From NCBI RefSeq assembly GCF_027706845.1, contig NZ_JAQGCZ010000020.1, forward strand, positions 1 through 64,000: a DNA stretch of 64,000 nucleotides, in the 5' to 3' direction. Within the stretch, counting starts at the first letter, position 1; every line of letters begins with the position of its first letter. The notes under the pieces are model-generated. The model ran no database searches. It had not been told where the DNA came from and saw only the letters and a program-made list of their open reading frames with translations. Positions 53,494-62,788 of this stretch are shown here, piece after piece. Origin of the DNA: Mycolicibacterium sp. BiH015. GTDB lineage: Bacteria > Actinomycetota > Actinomycetes > Mycobacteriales > Mycobacteriaceae. Both the position numbers and the translations under genes were made by a program.

Positions 53494-54498
53494 TCACCTC
53501 CCTAAATCGAGTGCGAGATCGGTGAGCAGGTCTTCTTGTCCGCCGACCATCGACCTGCGGCCGGCTTCGACGAGGAGTTCGCGGGGTTGCAGGCCGACCT
53601 CTGCAGCGATGCGCTCGGCGTGCAGCAGGAAGCTGGAATAGACGCCGGCGTAGCCCAGGGTGAGGGTCTCCCGGTCGACCCTCACGGGCCGCCGCTGGAG
53701 GGGGCGGACGATATCGTCGGCGGCGTCCATCAACGCGAACAGGTCGCAACCGTGCGCCCAACCGTTGAGTTCGGCGACCGCGACGAAGGCCTCAAGCGGG
53801 CAGTTTCCGGCGCCGGCACCAAGGCCTGTGAGGGATGCGTCGACGCGTTGGGCCCCCTCCTCGACCGCCGCGATCGAATTGGCCACTCCGAGGGCGAGAT
53901 TGTGATGAGCGTGCACGCCGATCGAGGTGTCGTGGTGCAGGACCGTCCGGTACGCCTGCACCCGGTCCCGGATACCGGCCATGGTCAGCCGCCCACCTGA
54001 ATCAGTGACGTAGACGCACCCAGCGCCGGCGTCCTCCATGATCTTCGCCTGTGCGGCAAGCTGATCGGGTTCGACCATATGCGACATCATCAGGAAGCCC
54101 GCCACATCGAGGCCGAGCCCGCGGGCGGTGGCGATGTGCTGAGCAGCAATATCGGCCTCGGTGCAGTGGGTGGCGATCCGCACGGAGGTGACGCCCACGT
54201 CGACGGCTGCCCGCAGATCTTCCAGTGTGCCGATCCCCGGGATCAAAAGCGTTGTCAGGATGGCATTCTGAACGACATCGGCGACCGCGGCGATCCACTC
54301 GGTGTCGCTGTGCGCGCCTGCCCCGTAGGTCAGGCCGCCGCCGGCCAATCCGTCGCCGTGGGCCACTTCGATCGCGGTCACCCCGGCACGGTCGAGAGCC
54401 TGCGCGATGCATCTGGCGTCGGAAAGGGACAACGAATGGCCGATGGCGTGCATGCCGTCGCGCAGCGTGACGTCCTGGACATAGATCGCGGGGGTCAC
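53494..54498 (-). CDS. 4-hydroxy-2-oxovalerate aldolase-like enzyme
   Basis: 334 residues. DRE-TIM metallolyase of the DmpG/MhpE/HsaF group: YVQDVTLRDGMHAIGHSLS, metal ligands in GVHAHHNLALGVANS, LTGLGAGAGNCPLEAF. It would cleave a 4-hydroxy-2-oxoacid to pyruvate and an aldehyde. Its start overlaps the acylating aldehyde dehydrogenase stop by four bases, as in aromatic meta-cleavage operons where the two enzymes form a channelling complex. Confidence 0.92.
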   Translation of the reverse strand: MTPAIYVQDVTLRDGMHAIGHSLSLSDARCIAQALDRAGVTAIEVAHGDGLAGGGLTYGAGAHSDTEWIAAVADVVQNAILTTLLIPGIGTLEDLRAAVDVGVTSVRIATHCTEADIAAQHIATARGLGLDVAGFLMMSHMVEPDQLAAQAKIMEDAGAGCVYVTDSGGRLTMAGIRDRVQAYRTVLHHDTSIGVHAHHNLALGVANSIAAVEEGAQRVDASLTGLGAGAGNCPLEAFVAVAELNGWAHGCDLFALMDAADDIVRPLQRRPVRVDRETLTLGYAGVYSSFLLHAERIAAEVGLQPRELLVEAGRRSMVGGQEDLLTDLALDLGR

Positions 54499-55409
54499 CG
54501 TGCCACCTCGGCCACCCGGACCGCGGCCGCGGTCATGATGTCGAGATTCCCGGCGTATCTGGGCAGGTAGTCCCCTGCCCCTTCCACCTCGAGGAATACC
54601 GTGACCTGCGCGAGCTCCTCCTGGGTGCCTGCGACGAGCCTGCGCCGCTGGTCACCCGGCGGGACGGGGGAGATCAATACGTCCTGCCGAAGTCGGTAGC
54701 CCGGAACATATTGTGCGACCTGGGAAACCATCCTGGCGACGGCGGCCGCGATTATCGCCTCATCGGTCACCGACACCAGAGCGGCGACGGTGTCACGCAT
54801 GATCATCGGCGGTTCTGCGGGGTTGAGCACGATGATGGCCTTGCCGCGGCGCGCTCCCCCGACCGTCTCGATGGCTCTCGCGGTGGTGTCGGTGAATTCG
54901 TCGATGTTGGCTCGGGTGCCCGGACCCGCAGAGCGGGACGAGATCGAGGCCACGATCTCCGCGTAGTGCACGCGGGTGACCTCCGACAGCGCCGCGACGA
55001 TCGGGATCGTGGCCTGCCCACCACAAGTCACCATGTTCAGGTTGCGGCGATCTGACATGGCGGCCATGTTGACCGCCGGCACCACGAACGGCCCCACGGC
55101 CGCGGGGGTCAGATCGATGACCAGCTTGCCGGAGGATTCGAGCCTTGCCCAGTTCGCCTGGTGCGCCGCGGCGCTGGTGGCATCGAAGATCACGCCGATG
55201 TCGTCGAACTCCGGCATCGCCAGCAGTCCGTCGACCCCGGACGCCGTCACCGCCGCGCCCAGTGCGGCCGCTCTGGCGAGACCGTCGCTGGCGGAATCGA
55301 TCCCGGCCATGGCGGTGACGTTGAGCACCGCGGACCGACGCAGTTTGTGCAGCAGATCGGTCCCGATGTTGCCGGACCCGATGATGGCTGCCGGCGTCGT
55401 GGCGGCCAT
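54495..55409 (-). CDS. Acetaldehyde dehydrogenase (acylating), DmpF/MhpF-like
   Basis: 304 residues from ATG 55,409. NAD motif AAIIGSGNIGTDLLHKL, nucleophilic Cys in MVTCGGQATIP, and NPAEPPMIMRDTV. It converts the aldehyde released by the adjoining aldolase to acetyl-CoA or propionyl-CoA. The start overlaps the preceding stop by one base (TGATG). No 2-oxopent-4-dienoate hydratase is present in this operon. Confidence 0.93.
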   Translation of the reverse strand: MAATTPAAIIGSGNIGTDLLHKLRRSAVLNVTAMAGIDSASDGLARAAALGAAVTASGVDGLLAMPEFDDIGVIFDATSAAAHQANWARLESSGKLVIDLTPAAVGPFVVPAVNMAAMSDRRNLNMVTCGGQATIPIVAALSEVTRVHYAEIVASISSRSAGPGTRANIDEFTDTTARAIETVGGARRGKAIIVLNPAEPPMIMRDTVAALVSVTDEAIIAAAVARMVSQVAQYVPGYRLRQDVLISPVPPGDQRRRLVAGTQEELAQVTVFLEVEGAGDYLPRYAGNLDIMTAAAVRVAEVAR

Positions 55410-56371
55410 CAGTTGGTCAGCGCGGGAGTGGATGTGCGCGGCCGTGGCGATACCGCGACGTCGGGAGCGCTCGTGCGGACCAACTCGTTGAGGATGGCAG
55501 CGTGACGTACCTTGTGGCGGATGAGTTCTTCGTGAAACTCCGGCCGGACCCATCCGTTGTACATCACGGCTTCGGACTCGCCCGGCTCGATCTTGAAGTA
55601 GACCGGGCCTGCCACGCGGGCGATGTCGCCGGCCTCCCAGAGCCGGTTCATACCGCCGAATGATTCGAAGGTCTCGGCCCAGACATCGAGCGGAATGTCG
55701 ATCGAACGCCGGATGGCGGCGAGCATGGGCCGGCTCAGGTCGCCGACCGGGTTCACGCTGTCGGCACCGAGGTCCTGAAGTATCCGGATGGACGCCGGAT
55801 TGGCGTGCCCCGCGTACACCGAGATCTTGAATTTCGCGTCGGCGGGAATGTGCCCGGCGTCGCGCGCCTTGTTCAGGATGTCGAGAACGCCTTCGTCCCA
55901 GACGAGTACGCCCCGGATGCCGGTAGAGAACACCCGCAGGTAGTCGTCGAGCAGGTACCGCACGTTGTCCAGCCCCCGCACCCGGCGTCCACCCGCCTGC
56001 CCCTCGGTGCTGAGTGCCTGGCGTCCGAGATCCCACCCGGTGCGCGGCCCGGGGACAGCGATGAGTTCGATGCCGTGCTCGGCGGCCAGCGCGGCGACCT
56101 CGGCAAGCTCACCGGTCGTCAGCAACGTGGTGCCACCGCCGAAAGCGATGATGCGGTGAATGAAGACATCCTGCTTGGTCGCTTCGTCCAGAAGCACTTC
56201 CAGCGTCGAAAGGCGTTCCACGCCGGAGATTTCCAGCCGGTAGGCGCCGCCGTCGTCGAAGGCCTTCCTCGATGTCGCGAGGGTGTAGTCGTCGGCCGAC
56301 AGCAGGCCTTGAGAGGCCAGGATGGCCGCGCCGTCGATCTTCGATGGACGGTTGTCGGCTGCGGTGGGCAT
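55409..56371 (-). CDS. TIM-barrel protein of uncertain function (U32-peptidase-like)
   Basis: 320 residues. Segments such as AFDDGGAYRLEISGVERLSTLEVLLDEA, RGVLVWDEGVLDILNKARD, FKISVYAGHANPASIRILQDLGADSVNPVGDLS and FKIEPGESEAVMYNGWVRPE suggest a TIM barrel of the U32-peptidase-like or related type. I do not know the activity. It opens the operon with the acylating dehydrogenase and aldolase and is divergent from the IclR gene. It could supply or activate the aldolase substrate, but that is a guess. Confidence 0.55.
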   Translation of the reverse strand: MPTAADNRPSKIDGAAILASQGLLSADDYTLATSRKAFDDGGAYRLEISGVERLSTLEVLLDEATKQDVFIHRIIAFGGGTTLLTTGELAEVAALAAEHGIELIAVPGPRTGWDLGRQALSTEGQAGGRRVRGLDNVRYLLDDYLRVFSTGIRGVLVWDEGVLDILNKARDAGHIPADAKFKISVYAGHANPASIRILQDLGADSVNPVGDLSRPMLAAIRRSIDIPLDVWAETFESFGGMNRLWEAGDIARVAGPVYFKIEPGESEAVMYNGWVRPEFHEELIRHKVRHAAILNELVRTSAPDVAVSPRPRTSTPALTN

Positions 56372-56398
56372 TGCATCTCCTTCGTCGGACCATGTTTT

Positions 56399-56527
56399 TC
56401 ACTCAGTGACATTTAACTTCGCTGAATGAAAATCTAGGGCGTGACCGCTGCGCTGTCAACAGGAAGCGCGGCGCGCACCGGGGGCGACAGCGTTATCACT
56501 GGGTACTGGTAACCTTCACTGGGTGAA
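56399..56527. promoter_or_regulatory. IclR intergenic region with palindromic sites
   Basis: TCACTCAGTGA (56,399-56,409) is an 11-bp palindrome near the TIM-barrel gene. TTCACTGGGTGAA (56,515-56,527) is a 13-bp palindrome covering the IclR GTG start. TCACTGGGT is also repeated directly at 56,496 and 56,516, 20 bp apart. These are good candidates for IclR-dimer sites controlling both divergent units. Confidence 0.6.
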
Positions 56528-57296
56528 AACGGATGCGCGATCCGACAAGGGCTCGAACCTGATCGGAGTCGAACGAACAGCCCGGATTCTCAATGCGGTA
56601 GCCGAGGCCGAGAAGGGAAATCTCACCGAAATCGCAAGGCGCACAGAGCTTAACGAGGCCACAGTGTTGCGCTATCTGAACAGCCTGGCAGCGCTGGGGT
56701 ATGTCGAGCGTTTCAACGCAGGCCAATACCGACTCGGATGGGAGATCTTCCGACTGGGTCAGCGCGCATTCTCCGGCCAGGTGCCTTCCGATGCGGTCCT
56801 ACCGACCATGGAGCGGCTGATGCTCGAATTCAATGAGACGGTGAACTTCGCGGCACACAAAGAGCGCAGCGTCGTGATCCTGGAGGTCGTCGAAGGCCGC
56901 CGCGCGGTCACCAAGGTCAGCGACGTCGGACAGACCGATCCCTGGCACGCATCGGCATTGGGCAAGGCGCTGATGGCGAGCATGCCTGACAGCGTGTGGC
57001 GCGACATCGTGGCATCGGCGGGGCTGCCCGCCCTCACGTCGCACACCATCACGTCGATGAAGAAGATGGCCGCCGAGATCAAGGACATCCGCGAACTGGG
57101 GTACGCCGTCGACCGGGAAGAAGCTGCCGAAGAACTCACCTGCGTGGCCGCGGCCGTCCCCGCCGCGGGTGGCGGCCCTTCTCGCTACGCATTGAGTATC
57201 AGCTTCCTCACTCACCGCTTGACCCCCGAAAACCTGGAACATGCTGGTGCGCAGGTGATTGCGGGTGCCGAGGAGATAGCCCGAAAGCTCCCGTGA
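56523..57296 (+). CDS. IclR-family transcriptional regulator
   Basis: 257 residues from GTG 56,523. The winged helix is GNLTEIARRTELNEATVLRYLNSLAALGYVERFNAGQYRLG. The C-terminal effector domain has WHASALGKALMASMP and ELGYAVDREEAAEELTCVAAAV. Such proteins commonly control aromatic or short-chain acid catabolism. It is divergent from the TIM-barrel/acylating-dehydrogenase/aldolase operon and followed after 6 bp by an SDR gene. Confidence 0.92.
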   Translation: MKTDARSDKGSNLIGVERTARILNAVAEAEKGNLTEIARRTELNEATVLRYLNSLAALGYVERFNAGQYRLGWEIFRLGQRAFSGQVPSDAVLPTMERLMLEFNETVNFAAHKERSVVILEVVEGRRAVTKVSDVGQTDPWHASALGKALMASMPDSVWRDIVASAGLPALTSHTITSMKKMAAEIKDIRELGYAVDREEAAEELTCVAAAVPAAGGGPSRYALSISFLTHRLTPENLEHAGAQVIAGAEEIARKLP

Positions 57297-57302
57297 CCGT
57301 CC

Positions 57303-58055
57303 ATGTCTGAGCGCTTGGCCGGCAAGGCGATCGTGGTGACAGGCGCAACGTCGGGGATCGGGTGGGCGACGGCGAAACGACTGCATTTCGAAGGCGCCCG
57401 GATCCTGGCCACCGGCCGAGACACGCACCGGGGACGTCTTCTCGCCGACACCCTCGGGGACGGCGTTCGATTCGTCGCGGCGGACTTGGTCGAACCGGGC
57501 GCGTCCGACACTGTGGCCCACGCCTGCCGCGAAACCTTCGGGACGCTCGACGCGGTGGTCAACAGCGCAGCGCTCGACCACACCGACGATTTCTCGTCCA
57601 CACCCATTTCCGATGTGCGGCGGGTATTCGAGGTCAATACGTTCGCCGTGATCGCGATGATCCAAGCAGCCGTCCGGCTCATGGGTGACGGCGGCTCCAT
57701 CGTCAACATCACGTCGCGATTGGCCTTTGCGGGCGTGCCGACAATGGGCGTTTACGCCGCATCCAAAGGAGCCGTGCAGGCTCTGACCCTGTCAGCGGCC
57801 GTCGAACTTGCGCCGCGGGGCATCAGGGTGAACAACGTGGCCCCGGGAATGACGAAGACACCGTTGTACGACGCCTGGCTGGCGGGCACACCGGATCCGG
57901 CCGAAACCGAGCGCACTGTGGTGGCCCAAATCCCGTTGGGGCGGGTGGCGACGTCCGAGGACGTCGCATCGGCCGTCGCGTACCTCGTGTCGGACGACGC
58001 GCAGTACGTCACCGGAGCCACGATCAAGGTCGACGGCGGATACACCGCCCGGTGA
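57303..58055 (+). CDS. Classical short-chain dehydrogenase/reductase
   Basis: 250 residues: cofactor loop VVTGATSGIGWATAKRL, NSAALDHTD (NNAG equivalent), catalytic Ser in NITSRLAFAG and YAASKGAVQ. The C-terminus VTGATIKVDGGYTAR is standard. Oxidises or reduces an alcohol/ketone in the IclR-controlled pathway. Forms an operon with the IclR gene. Confidence 0.9.
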   Translation: MSERLAGKAIVVTGATSGIGWATAKRLHFEGARILATGRDTHRGRLLADTLGDGVRFVAADLVEPGASDTVAHACRETFGTLDAVVNSAALDHTDDFSSTPISDVRRVFEVNTFAVIAMIQAAVRLMGDGGSIVNITSRLAFAGVPTMGVYAASKGAVQALTLSAAVELAPRGIRVNNVAPGMTKTPLYDAWLAGTPDPAETERTVVAQIPLGRVATSEDVASAVAYLVSDDAQYVTGATIKVDGGYTAR

Positions 58056-58077
58056 GCAGGGCTCGACCAGGGACAAT

Positions 58078-59097
58078 TCACTCTGCGGGCCGGTCGGCGT
58101 TCTTGCGTAGCGGGCGGCCGCGGCTCTGGTAGAGCACTGCGTCGGCTTCGGTCAGCATCCCGGCCACGTCGACGTGACCCGACGCCTGGGCAGCGACGCC
58201 GATACTCACCTCGGGGGTCGACGCGCGGATCGCCCGCACGAAGTCGTCGGCGATCTCGGTAGGGCCCGCGATGCACACGGCGAACTCGTCGCCGCCGAGC
58301 CGCGCCAGAACTGCTGCGCGAGGTGCGCTCCGCCGCCACGCTCTGGCGTACTCGGTGATGCGCCGGTCGCCGGCGTCGTGACCGTACGTGTCGTTGAGAC
58401 CTTTGAGGTTGTCGATGTCGAGGGCGATGACGGTGACGGCCTCCGATTGCGACCGACGACCGGCGAGCATCTCGGCCGTCGCGATCTCCCAGCCGGCCCT
58501 GTTGAGCAGACCGGTCAGCGGATCCGTGCACGCCGCGGTGAGCAACGCGCGCATCACCATCCCGAACGACTCCGCGGCGCCGACTATCGCCACGGTGATG
58601 ATCAGGAACGTGATGAACCCGATCCTCGGCGCGGGAGAGACCGACACCGCCGCCAGGACCGCCCCGGTGATCAGCGTGACGAGGACCGCGGCGCGTCGGG
58701 GCGGATAGAACGCGCGCACATACATCGCGAGGAACATCGAGGCGGTCATGCAGACGTAGATGGCGGTGAGGGTGACATGGAAGGCAATCACCAGCGGGGT
58801 GGCGACGGCGGCGGCCGCCAGCGCGGGACCGGTGTTCGATGGGTTGAACGCGAGGTACCCCAGCGCCGCAAGCCCGAGGACGATCGCGGCGATTCCACCG
58901 GCCGGATTGGCGTACAACAGATCCGTGCGCACCGGGAACCACGTGAAGGTGACCCCGTACGCGTACAGGAAGGTCGTGGCCGCCAGGTAGATGCGAAGCA
59001 GGCGGACCTTCTGTCTACCGAACACTCGTCCGTCGGCGCGGGCCAGTGAACTGAGCAAGTGCACGACCGACAGCTTGCCTTGTCGAGGGAAAATCAT
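58078..59097 (-). CDS. Membrane-bound diguanylate cyclase (GGDEF)
   Basis: 339 residues. Six or so N-terminal helices (residues about 30-180; YLAATTFLYAYGVTFTWF, IAAIVLGLAALGYLAF, LVIAFHVTLTAIYVCM and so on). A GGDEF domain follows (CTDPLTGLLNRAGWE; LDIDNLKGLNDTYGHDAGD; RLGGDEFAV). The catalytic motif is intact and no RxxD inhibitory site is visible five residues before it. There is no EAL domain. Makes c-di-GMP from two GTP in response to an unknown membrane signal. Confidence 0.9.
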   Translation of the reverse strand: MIFPRQGKLSVVHLLSSLARADGRVFGRQKVRLLRIYLAATTFLYAYGVTFTWFPVRTDLLYANPAGGIAAIVLGLAALGYLAFNPSNTGPALAAAAVATPLVIAFHVTLTAIYVCMTASMFLAMYVRAFYPPRRAAVLVTLITGAVLAAVSVSPAPRIGFITFLIITVAIVGAAESFGMVMRALLTAACTDPLTGLLNRAGWEIATAEMLAGRRSQSEAVTVIALDIDNLKGLNDTYGHDAGDRRITEYARAWRRSAPRAAVLARLGGDEFAVCIAGPTEIADDFVRAIRASTPEVSIGVAAQASGHVDVAGMLTEADAVLYQSRGRPLRKNADRPAE

Positions 59098-59170
59098 CCT
59101 TGCGAAGCACTCAGGCCCATTACTAGGATATCCAAGTATCTCTGCTCAGTAGCTCTTGGAAGGCCGGCTC

Positions 59171-60691
59171 ATGCCCACACGGATCCCCCACTTCATCGAC
59201 GGCAAGCGCAGCGAGCTGGCGTCCACCCGCACGGCCGATGTGCTGAATCCGAGCACCGGCGAGGTGCAGGCCGAGGTTGTGCTCGCGTCGGCAGCCGACG
59301 TCGACACCGCGGTCGCCTCCGCCGTCGAGGCGCAGAAGGAGTGGGCCGCCTGGAACCCGCAGCGCCGCGCCCGCGTGATGATGAAGTTCATCGATCTGGT
59401 CAACCGGAACGTCGAGGAGTTAGCGGAACTGCTCAGTTTGGAACACGGCAAGACCATCGCCGACTCCAAGGGCGACATCCAGCGCGGCGTCGAGGTGATC
59501 GAGTTCGCGATCGGCATCCCCCACCTGCTCAAGGGTGAGTTCACCGAGGGCGCCGGCGGAGGCATCGACGTGTATTCGATCCGTCAGCCGCTGGGCGTGG
59601 TCGCCGGCATCACGCCGTTCAACTTCCCCGCAATGATCCCGCTGTGGAAGGCAGGCCCGGCGCTGGCGTGCGGAAACGCATTCATTCTGAAGCCTTCTGA
59701 GCGCGACCCCTCGGTGCCGGTGCGCCTGGCGGAGCTGTTCCTGGAGGCCGGTCTGCCCGCAGGTGTCTTCCAGGTGGTCCAGGGCGACAAGGAAGCCGTC
59801 GACGCGATCCTCACCCACCCCGATATCCAGGCGGTCGGCTTCGTCGGCAGCTCCGACATCGCGCAGTACATCTACTCCACGGCCGCGGCCCACGGGAAGC
59901 GCTCGCAGTGCTTCGGCGGCGCCAAGAACCACATGATCGTCATGCCCGACGCCGACCTCGACCAGGCCGTCGACGCGCTGATCGGCGCCGGCTACGGCAG
60001 CGCCGGCGAACGCTGCATGGCGATCAGCGTCGCGGTTCCCGTCGGCAAAGAAACTGCCGACCGCCTGCGTAATCGGCTGGTGGAGAGGGTCAATCAGCTC
60101 CGCGTCGGCCACAGCCTGGACCCGAAGGCCGACTACGGCCCGCTCGTGACCGGTGCCGCGCTGGAACGCGTCAAGAGCTACATCGCGCAGGGCGTCGAGG
60201 CCGGTGCGGACCTCGTCGTCGATGGCCGCGAACGAACCACCGACGAGTTGACCTTCGACGACCAGGATCTGTCGAAAGGGTTCTTCATCGGACCCACGCT
60301 CTTCGACAACGTCACCACCGACATGTCGATCTACACCGACGAGATCTTCGGGCCGGTGCTGTGCATCGTAAGGGCAGCGAACTACGAAGAAGCAGTGGCG
60401 CTGCCGTCTGAACACGAATACGGCAACGGCGTCGCGATCTTCACCCGCGACGGTGACGCCGCCCGCGATTTCGTGTCCCGTGTGCAGGTCGGCATGGTGG
60501 GCGTCAACGTGCCGATCCCGGTTCCGGTGGCCTACCACACCTTTGGCGGCTGGAAGCGCTCCGGCTTCGGCGATCTCAACCAGCACGGACCCGCGTCGAT
60601 CCAGTTCTACACCAAGGTCAAGACCGTCACCGAGCGCTGGCCCTCGGGCATCAAGGATGGCGCGGAGTTCGTCATTCCCACCATGAAGTAG
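59171..60691 (+). CDS. mmsA: CoA-acylating methylmalonate-semialdehyde dehydrogenase
   Basis: 506 residues from ATG 59,171, with GGAAGG upstream; an in-frame ATG at 59,156 lacks one. IPHFIDGKRSELASTRTADVLNPSTGEV, GITPFNFPAMIPLWKAGPALACGN, and catalytic Cys in GSAGERCMAISV are MmsA signatures. The usual ALDH Glu region reads FGGAKNHMIV, as in CoA-dependent members. Turns methylmalonate semialdehyde into propionyl-CoA in valine degradation. Heads the mmsA-acyl-CoA dehydrogenase-mmsB operon. Confidence 0.94.
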   Translation: MPTRIPHFIDGKRSELASTRTADVLNPSTGEVQAEVVLASAADVDTAVASAVEAQKEWAAWNPQRRARVMMKFIDLVNRNVEELAELLSLEHGKTIADSKGDIQRGVEVIEFAIGIPHLLKGEFTEGAGGGIDVYSIRQPLGVVAGITPFNFPAMIPLWKAGPALACGNAFILKPSERDPSVPVRLAELFLEAGLPAGVFQVVQGDKEAVDAILTHPDIQAVGFVGSSDIAQYIYSTAAAHGKRSQCFGGAKNHMIVMPDADLDQAVDALIGAGYGSAGERCMAISVAVPVGKETADRLRNRLVERVNQLRVGHSLDPKADYGPLVTGAALERVKSYIAQGVEAGADLVVDGRERTTDELTFDDQDLSKGFFIGPTLFDNVTTDMSIYTDEIFGPVLCIVRAANYEEAVALPSEHEYGNGVAIFTRDGDAARDFVSRVQVGMVGVNVPIPVPVAYHTFGGWKRSGFGDLNQHGPASIQFYTKVKTVTERWPSGIKDGAEFVIPTMK

Positions 60692-60695
60692 CACC

Positions 60696-61880
60696 GTGGA
60701 CTACTTCGGATTGGACGACGACGAGCGAGTCATCGCCGAGACGGCGGCGGCGTTCGCCGAAAAGCGTTTGGCGCCAAACGCGTTGGAGTGGGATGCCACG
60801 CACCACTTCCCCACCGACGTGCTGCGTGAGGCCGCCGAGCTCGGAATGGCGGCCGTCTACTGTCGCGACGACGTGGGCGGCAGCGAGCTGCGCCGCATCG
60901 ACGCGGTACGCATCTTCGAGAAGCTGGCGACCGCCGACCCGACGGTGGCGGCGTTCCTGTCGATCCACAACATGTGTGCGTGGATGGTCGACACGTTCGG
61001 CACCGACGAACAACGCAAGGCGTGGGTGCCGAAGCTGGCGTCGATGGACGCGATCGCGAGCTACTGCCTGACCGAGCCGGGCGCAGGGTCCGACGCAGCC
61101 GCGTTGCGCACCAAGGCGGTGCGATCCGGCGACGGGTGGGTGCTCGACGGTGTCAAGCAGTTCATCTCGGGCGCAGGCCAATCCGATGTCTACATAGTGA
61201 TGGCCCGCACGGGCAGCGAGGGACCGAAAGGGATCTCGGCGTTCGTCGTTCCGAAGGACACCCCGGGGCTGAGCTTCGGCGCCAACGAGGAGAAGATGGG
61301 CTGGAACGCTCAGCCCACGGCGCAGGTCATCTTCGAGGGTGCCCGGCTGCCGGCCGATGCGCTGCTCGGCGGCGAGGAGGGCACCGGCTTCGGGATCGCG
61401 ATGAAGGGCCTCAACGGGGGTCGCATCAACATCGCGGCGTGCTCCCTGGGTGGTGCGCAGGCCGCCTTCGACAAGGCGGCGGCGTACCTGGCCGACCGGC
61501 AGGCGTTCGGCGGTTCGCTGCTCGACGAGCCGACGATCCGGTTCACCCTGGCCGACATGGCCACCGCCCTGCAGACCTCGCGAGCGCTGTTGTGGCGTGC
61601 TGCAACGGCTCTCGACAACGATCACCCCGACCGCGTCGAGCTGTGCGCGATGGCGAAACGCTACGTCACCGACGCGTGCTTCGAGGTCGCCGACCAGGCG
61701 CTGCAGCTGCACGGCGGCTACGGATACCTGCGTGAGTACGGCCTGGAGAAGATCGTGCGCGATCTCCGCGTGCACCGGATTCTGGAAGGCAGCAACGAAA
61801 TCATGCGCGTGGTGATCGGCCGTTCGGCCGCGGGCCGAGCCCGCAATAAGACAGATGCAGCCAAAGCACGCGCATCCTGA
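60696..61880 (+). CDS. Acyl-CoA dehydrogenase (isobutyryl-CoA dehydrogenase-like)
   Basis: 394 residues from GTG 60,696, 4 bp after mmsA. FAD-binding CLTEPGAGSDAAALRTKA and FISGAGQSDVY, and the C-terminal LHGGYGYLREYGLEKIVRDLRVHRILEGSNEIMRVV with the catalytic Glu in ILEGSNE. Context with mmsA and mmsB indicates branched-chain (isobutyryl-CoA) oxidation in valine breakdown. Confidence 0.92.
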   Translation: MDYFGLDDDERVIAETAAAFAEKRLAPNALEWDATHHFPTDVLREAAELGMAAVYCRDDVGGSELRRIDAVRIFEKLATADPTVAAFLSIHNMCAWMVDTFGTDEQRKAWVPKLASMDAIASYCLTEPGAGSDAAALRTKAVRSGDGWVLDGVKQFISGAGQSDVYIVMARTGSEGPKGISAFVVPKDTPGLSFGANEEKMGWNAQPTAQVIFEGARLPADALLGGEEGTGFGIAMKGLNGGRINIAACSLGGAQAAFDKAAAYLADRQAFGGSLLDEPTIRFTLADMATALQTSRALLWRAATALDNDHPDRVELCAMAKRYVTDACFEVADQALQLHGGYGYLREYGLEKIVRDLRVHRILEGSNEIMRVVIGRSAAGRARNKTDAAKARAS

Positions 61881-61894
61881 CTGAGGAGATGTCA

Positions 61895-62767
61895 ATGACG
61901 ACGATCGCGTTCCTGGGGCTGGGCAACATGGGTGGCCCGATGGCCGCCAACCTGGTGTCGGCCGGTCACACGGTGAACGGTTTCGATCCGGTGGCCGCGC
62001 TGAAGGAGGCTGCAGAGGCCAACGGCGCCAAGGTGTTCGACAGTGGTGCGGCGGCGGTGGCCGGGGCCGATGTCGTGATCACGTCGCTGCCCAACGGCGC
62101 GATCGTCAAGGCCGCCTACGCCGAGATCCTGCCTGCCGCCAAGGACGGCGCCCTGTTGATCGACACGTCGACGATCTCCGTCGACGACGCCCGTGACATT
62201 CACTCCCAGGCCGCCGAGCGCGGGCTGTCGCAGCTCGACGCTCCTGTCTCCGGCGGCATCAAAGGCGCCGCCGCGGGCACCTTGGCGTTCATGGTGGGCG
62301 GTGAGGACGACGCGTTCGAGCGCGCCAAGCCGGTGCTGGACCCCATGGCGGGCAAGATCATTCACTGCGGAGCCTCAGGTGCGGGGCAGGCCGCCAAGCT
62401 GTGCAACAACATGGTGCTCGCCGTGCAGCAGATCGCGATCGGTGAGGCGTTCGTGCTCGCCGAGAAGCTCGGCCTGCCCGCGCAGTCGCTCTTCGACGTC
62501 ATCACCGGCGCGACGGGCAACTGCTGGGCGGTGCACACCAATTGCCCTGTGCCAGGCCCTGTTCCGACTTCTCCCGCCAACAACGACTTCAAGCCCGGTT
62601 TCGCGACGGCCCTGATGAACAAAGACCTCGGCCTGGCGATGGACGCGGTGAAGTCGACCGGGTCCAACGCGCCGCTGGGCACCCACGCCGCCGACATCTA
62701 CCGCACGTTCAACGAGAAGCACGCCGACAAGGACTTCAGCGCCGTCATCGAGGCGCTACGCGGCTGA
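61895..62767 (+). CDS. mmsB: 3-hydroxyisobutyrate dehydrogenase
   Basis: 290 residues. ATG 61,895 is preferred because GAGGAG ends 6 bp before it; the ATG at 61,889 touches that site. NAD motif AFLGLGNMGGPMAANLVSAGH, substrate motif LDAPVSGGIKGAAAGTL, catalytic Lys in GAGQAAKLCNNMV. Oxidises 3-hydroxyisobutyrate to methylmalonate semialdehyde, the MmsA substrate. Confidence 0.94.
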   Translation: MTTIAFLGLGNMGGPMAANLVSAGHTVNGFDPVAALKEAAEANGAKVFDSGAAAVAGADVVITSLPNGAIVKAAYAEILPAAKDGALLIDTSTISVDDARDIHSQAAERGLSQLDAPVSGGIKGAAAGTLAFMVGGEDDAFERAKPVLDPMAGKIIHCGASGAGQAAKLCNNMVLAVQQIAIGEAFVLAEKLGLPAQSLFDVITGATGNCWAVHTNCPVPGPVPTSPANNDFKPGFATALMNKDLGLAMDAVKSTGSNAPLGTHAADIYRTFNEKHADKDFSAVIEALRG

Positions 62768-62788
62768 CAGACCTCGCCGAATCTGAGC

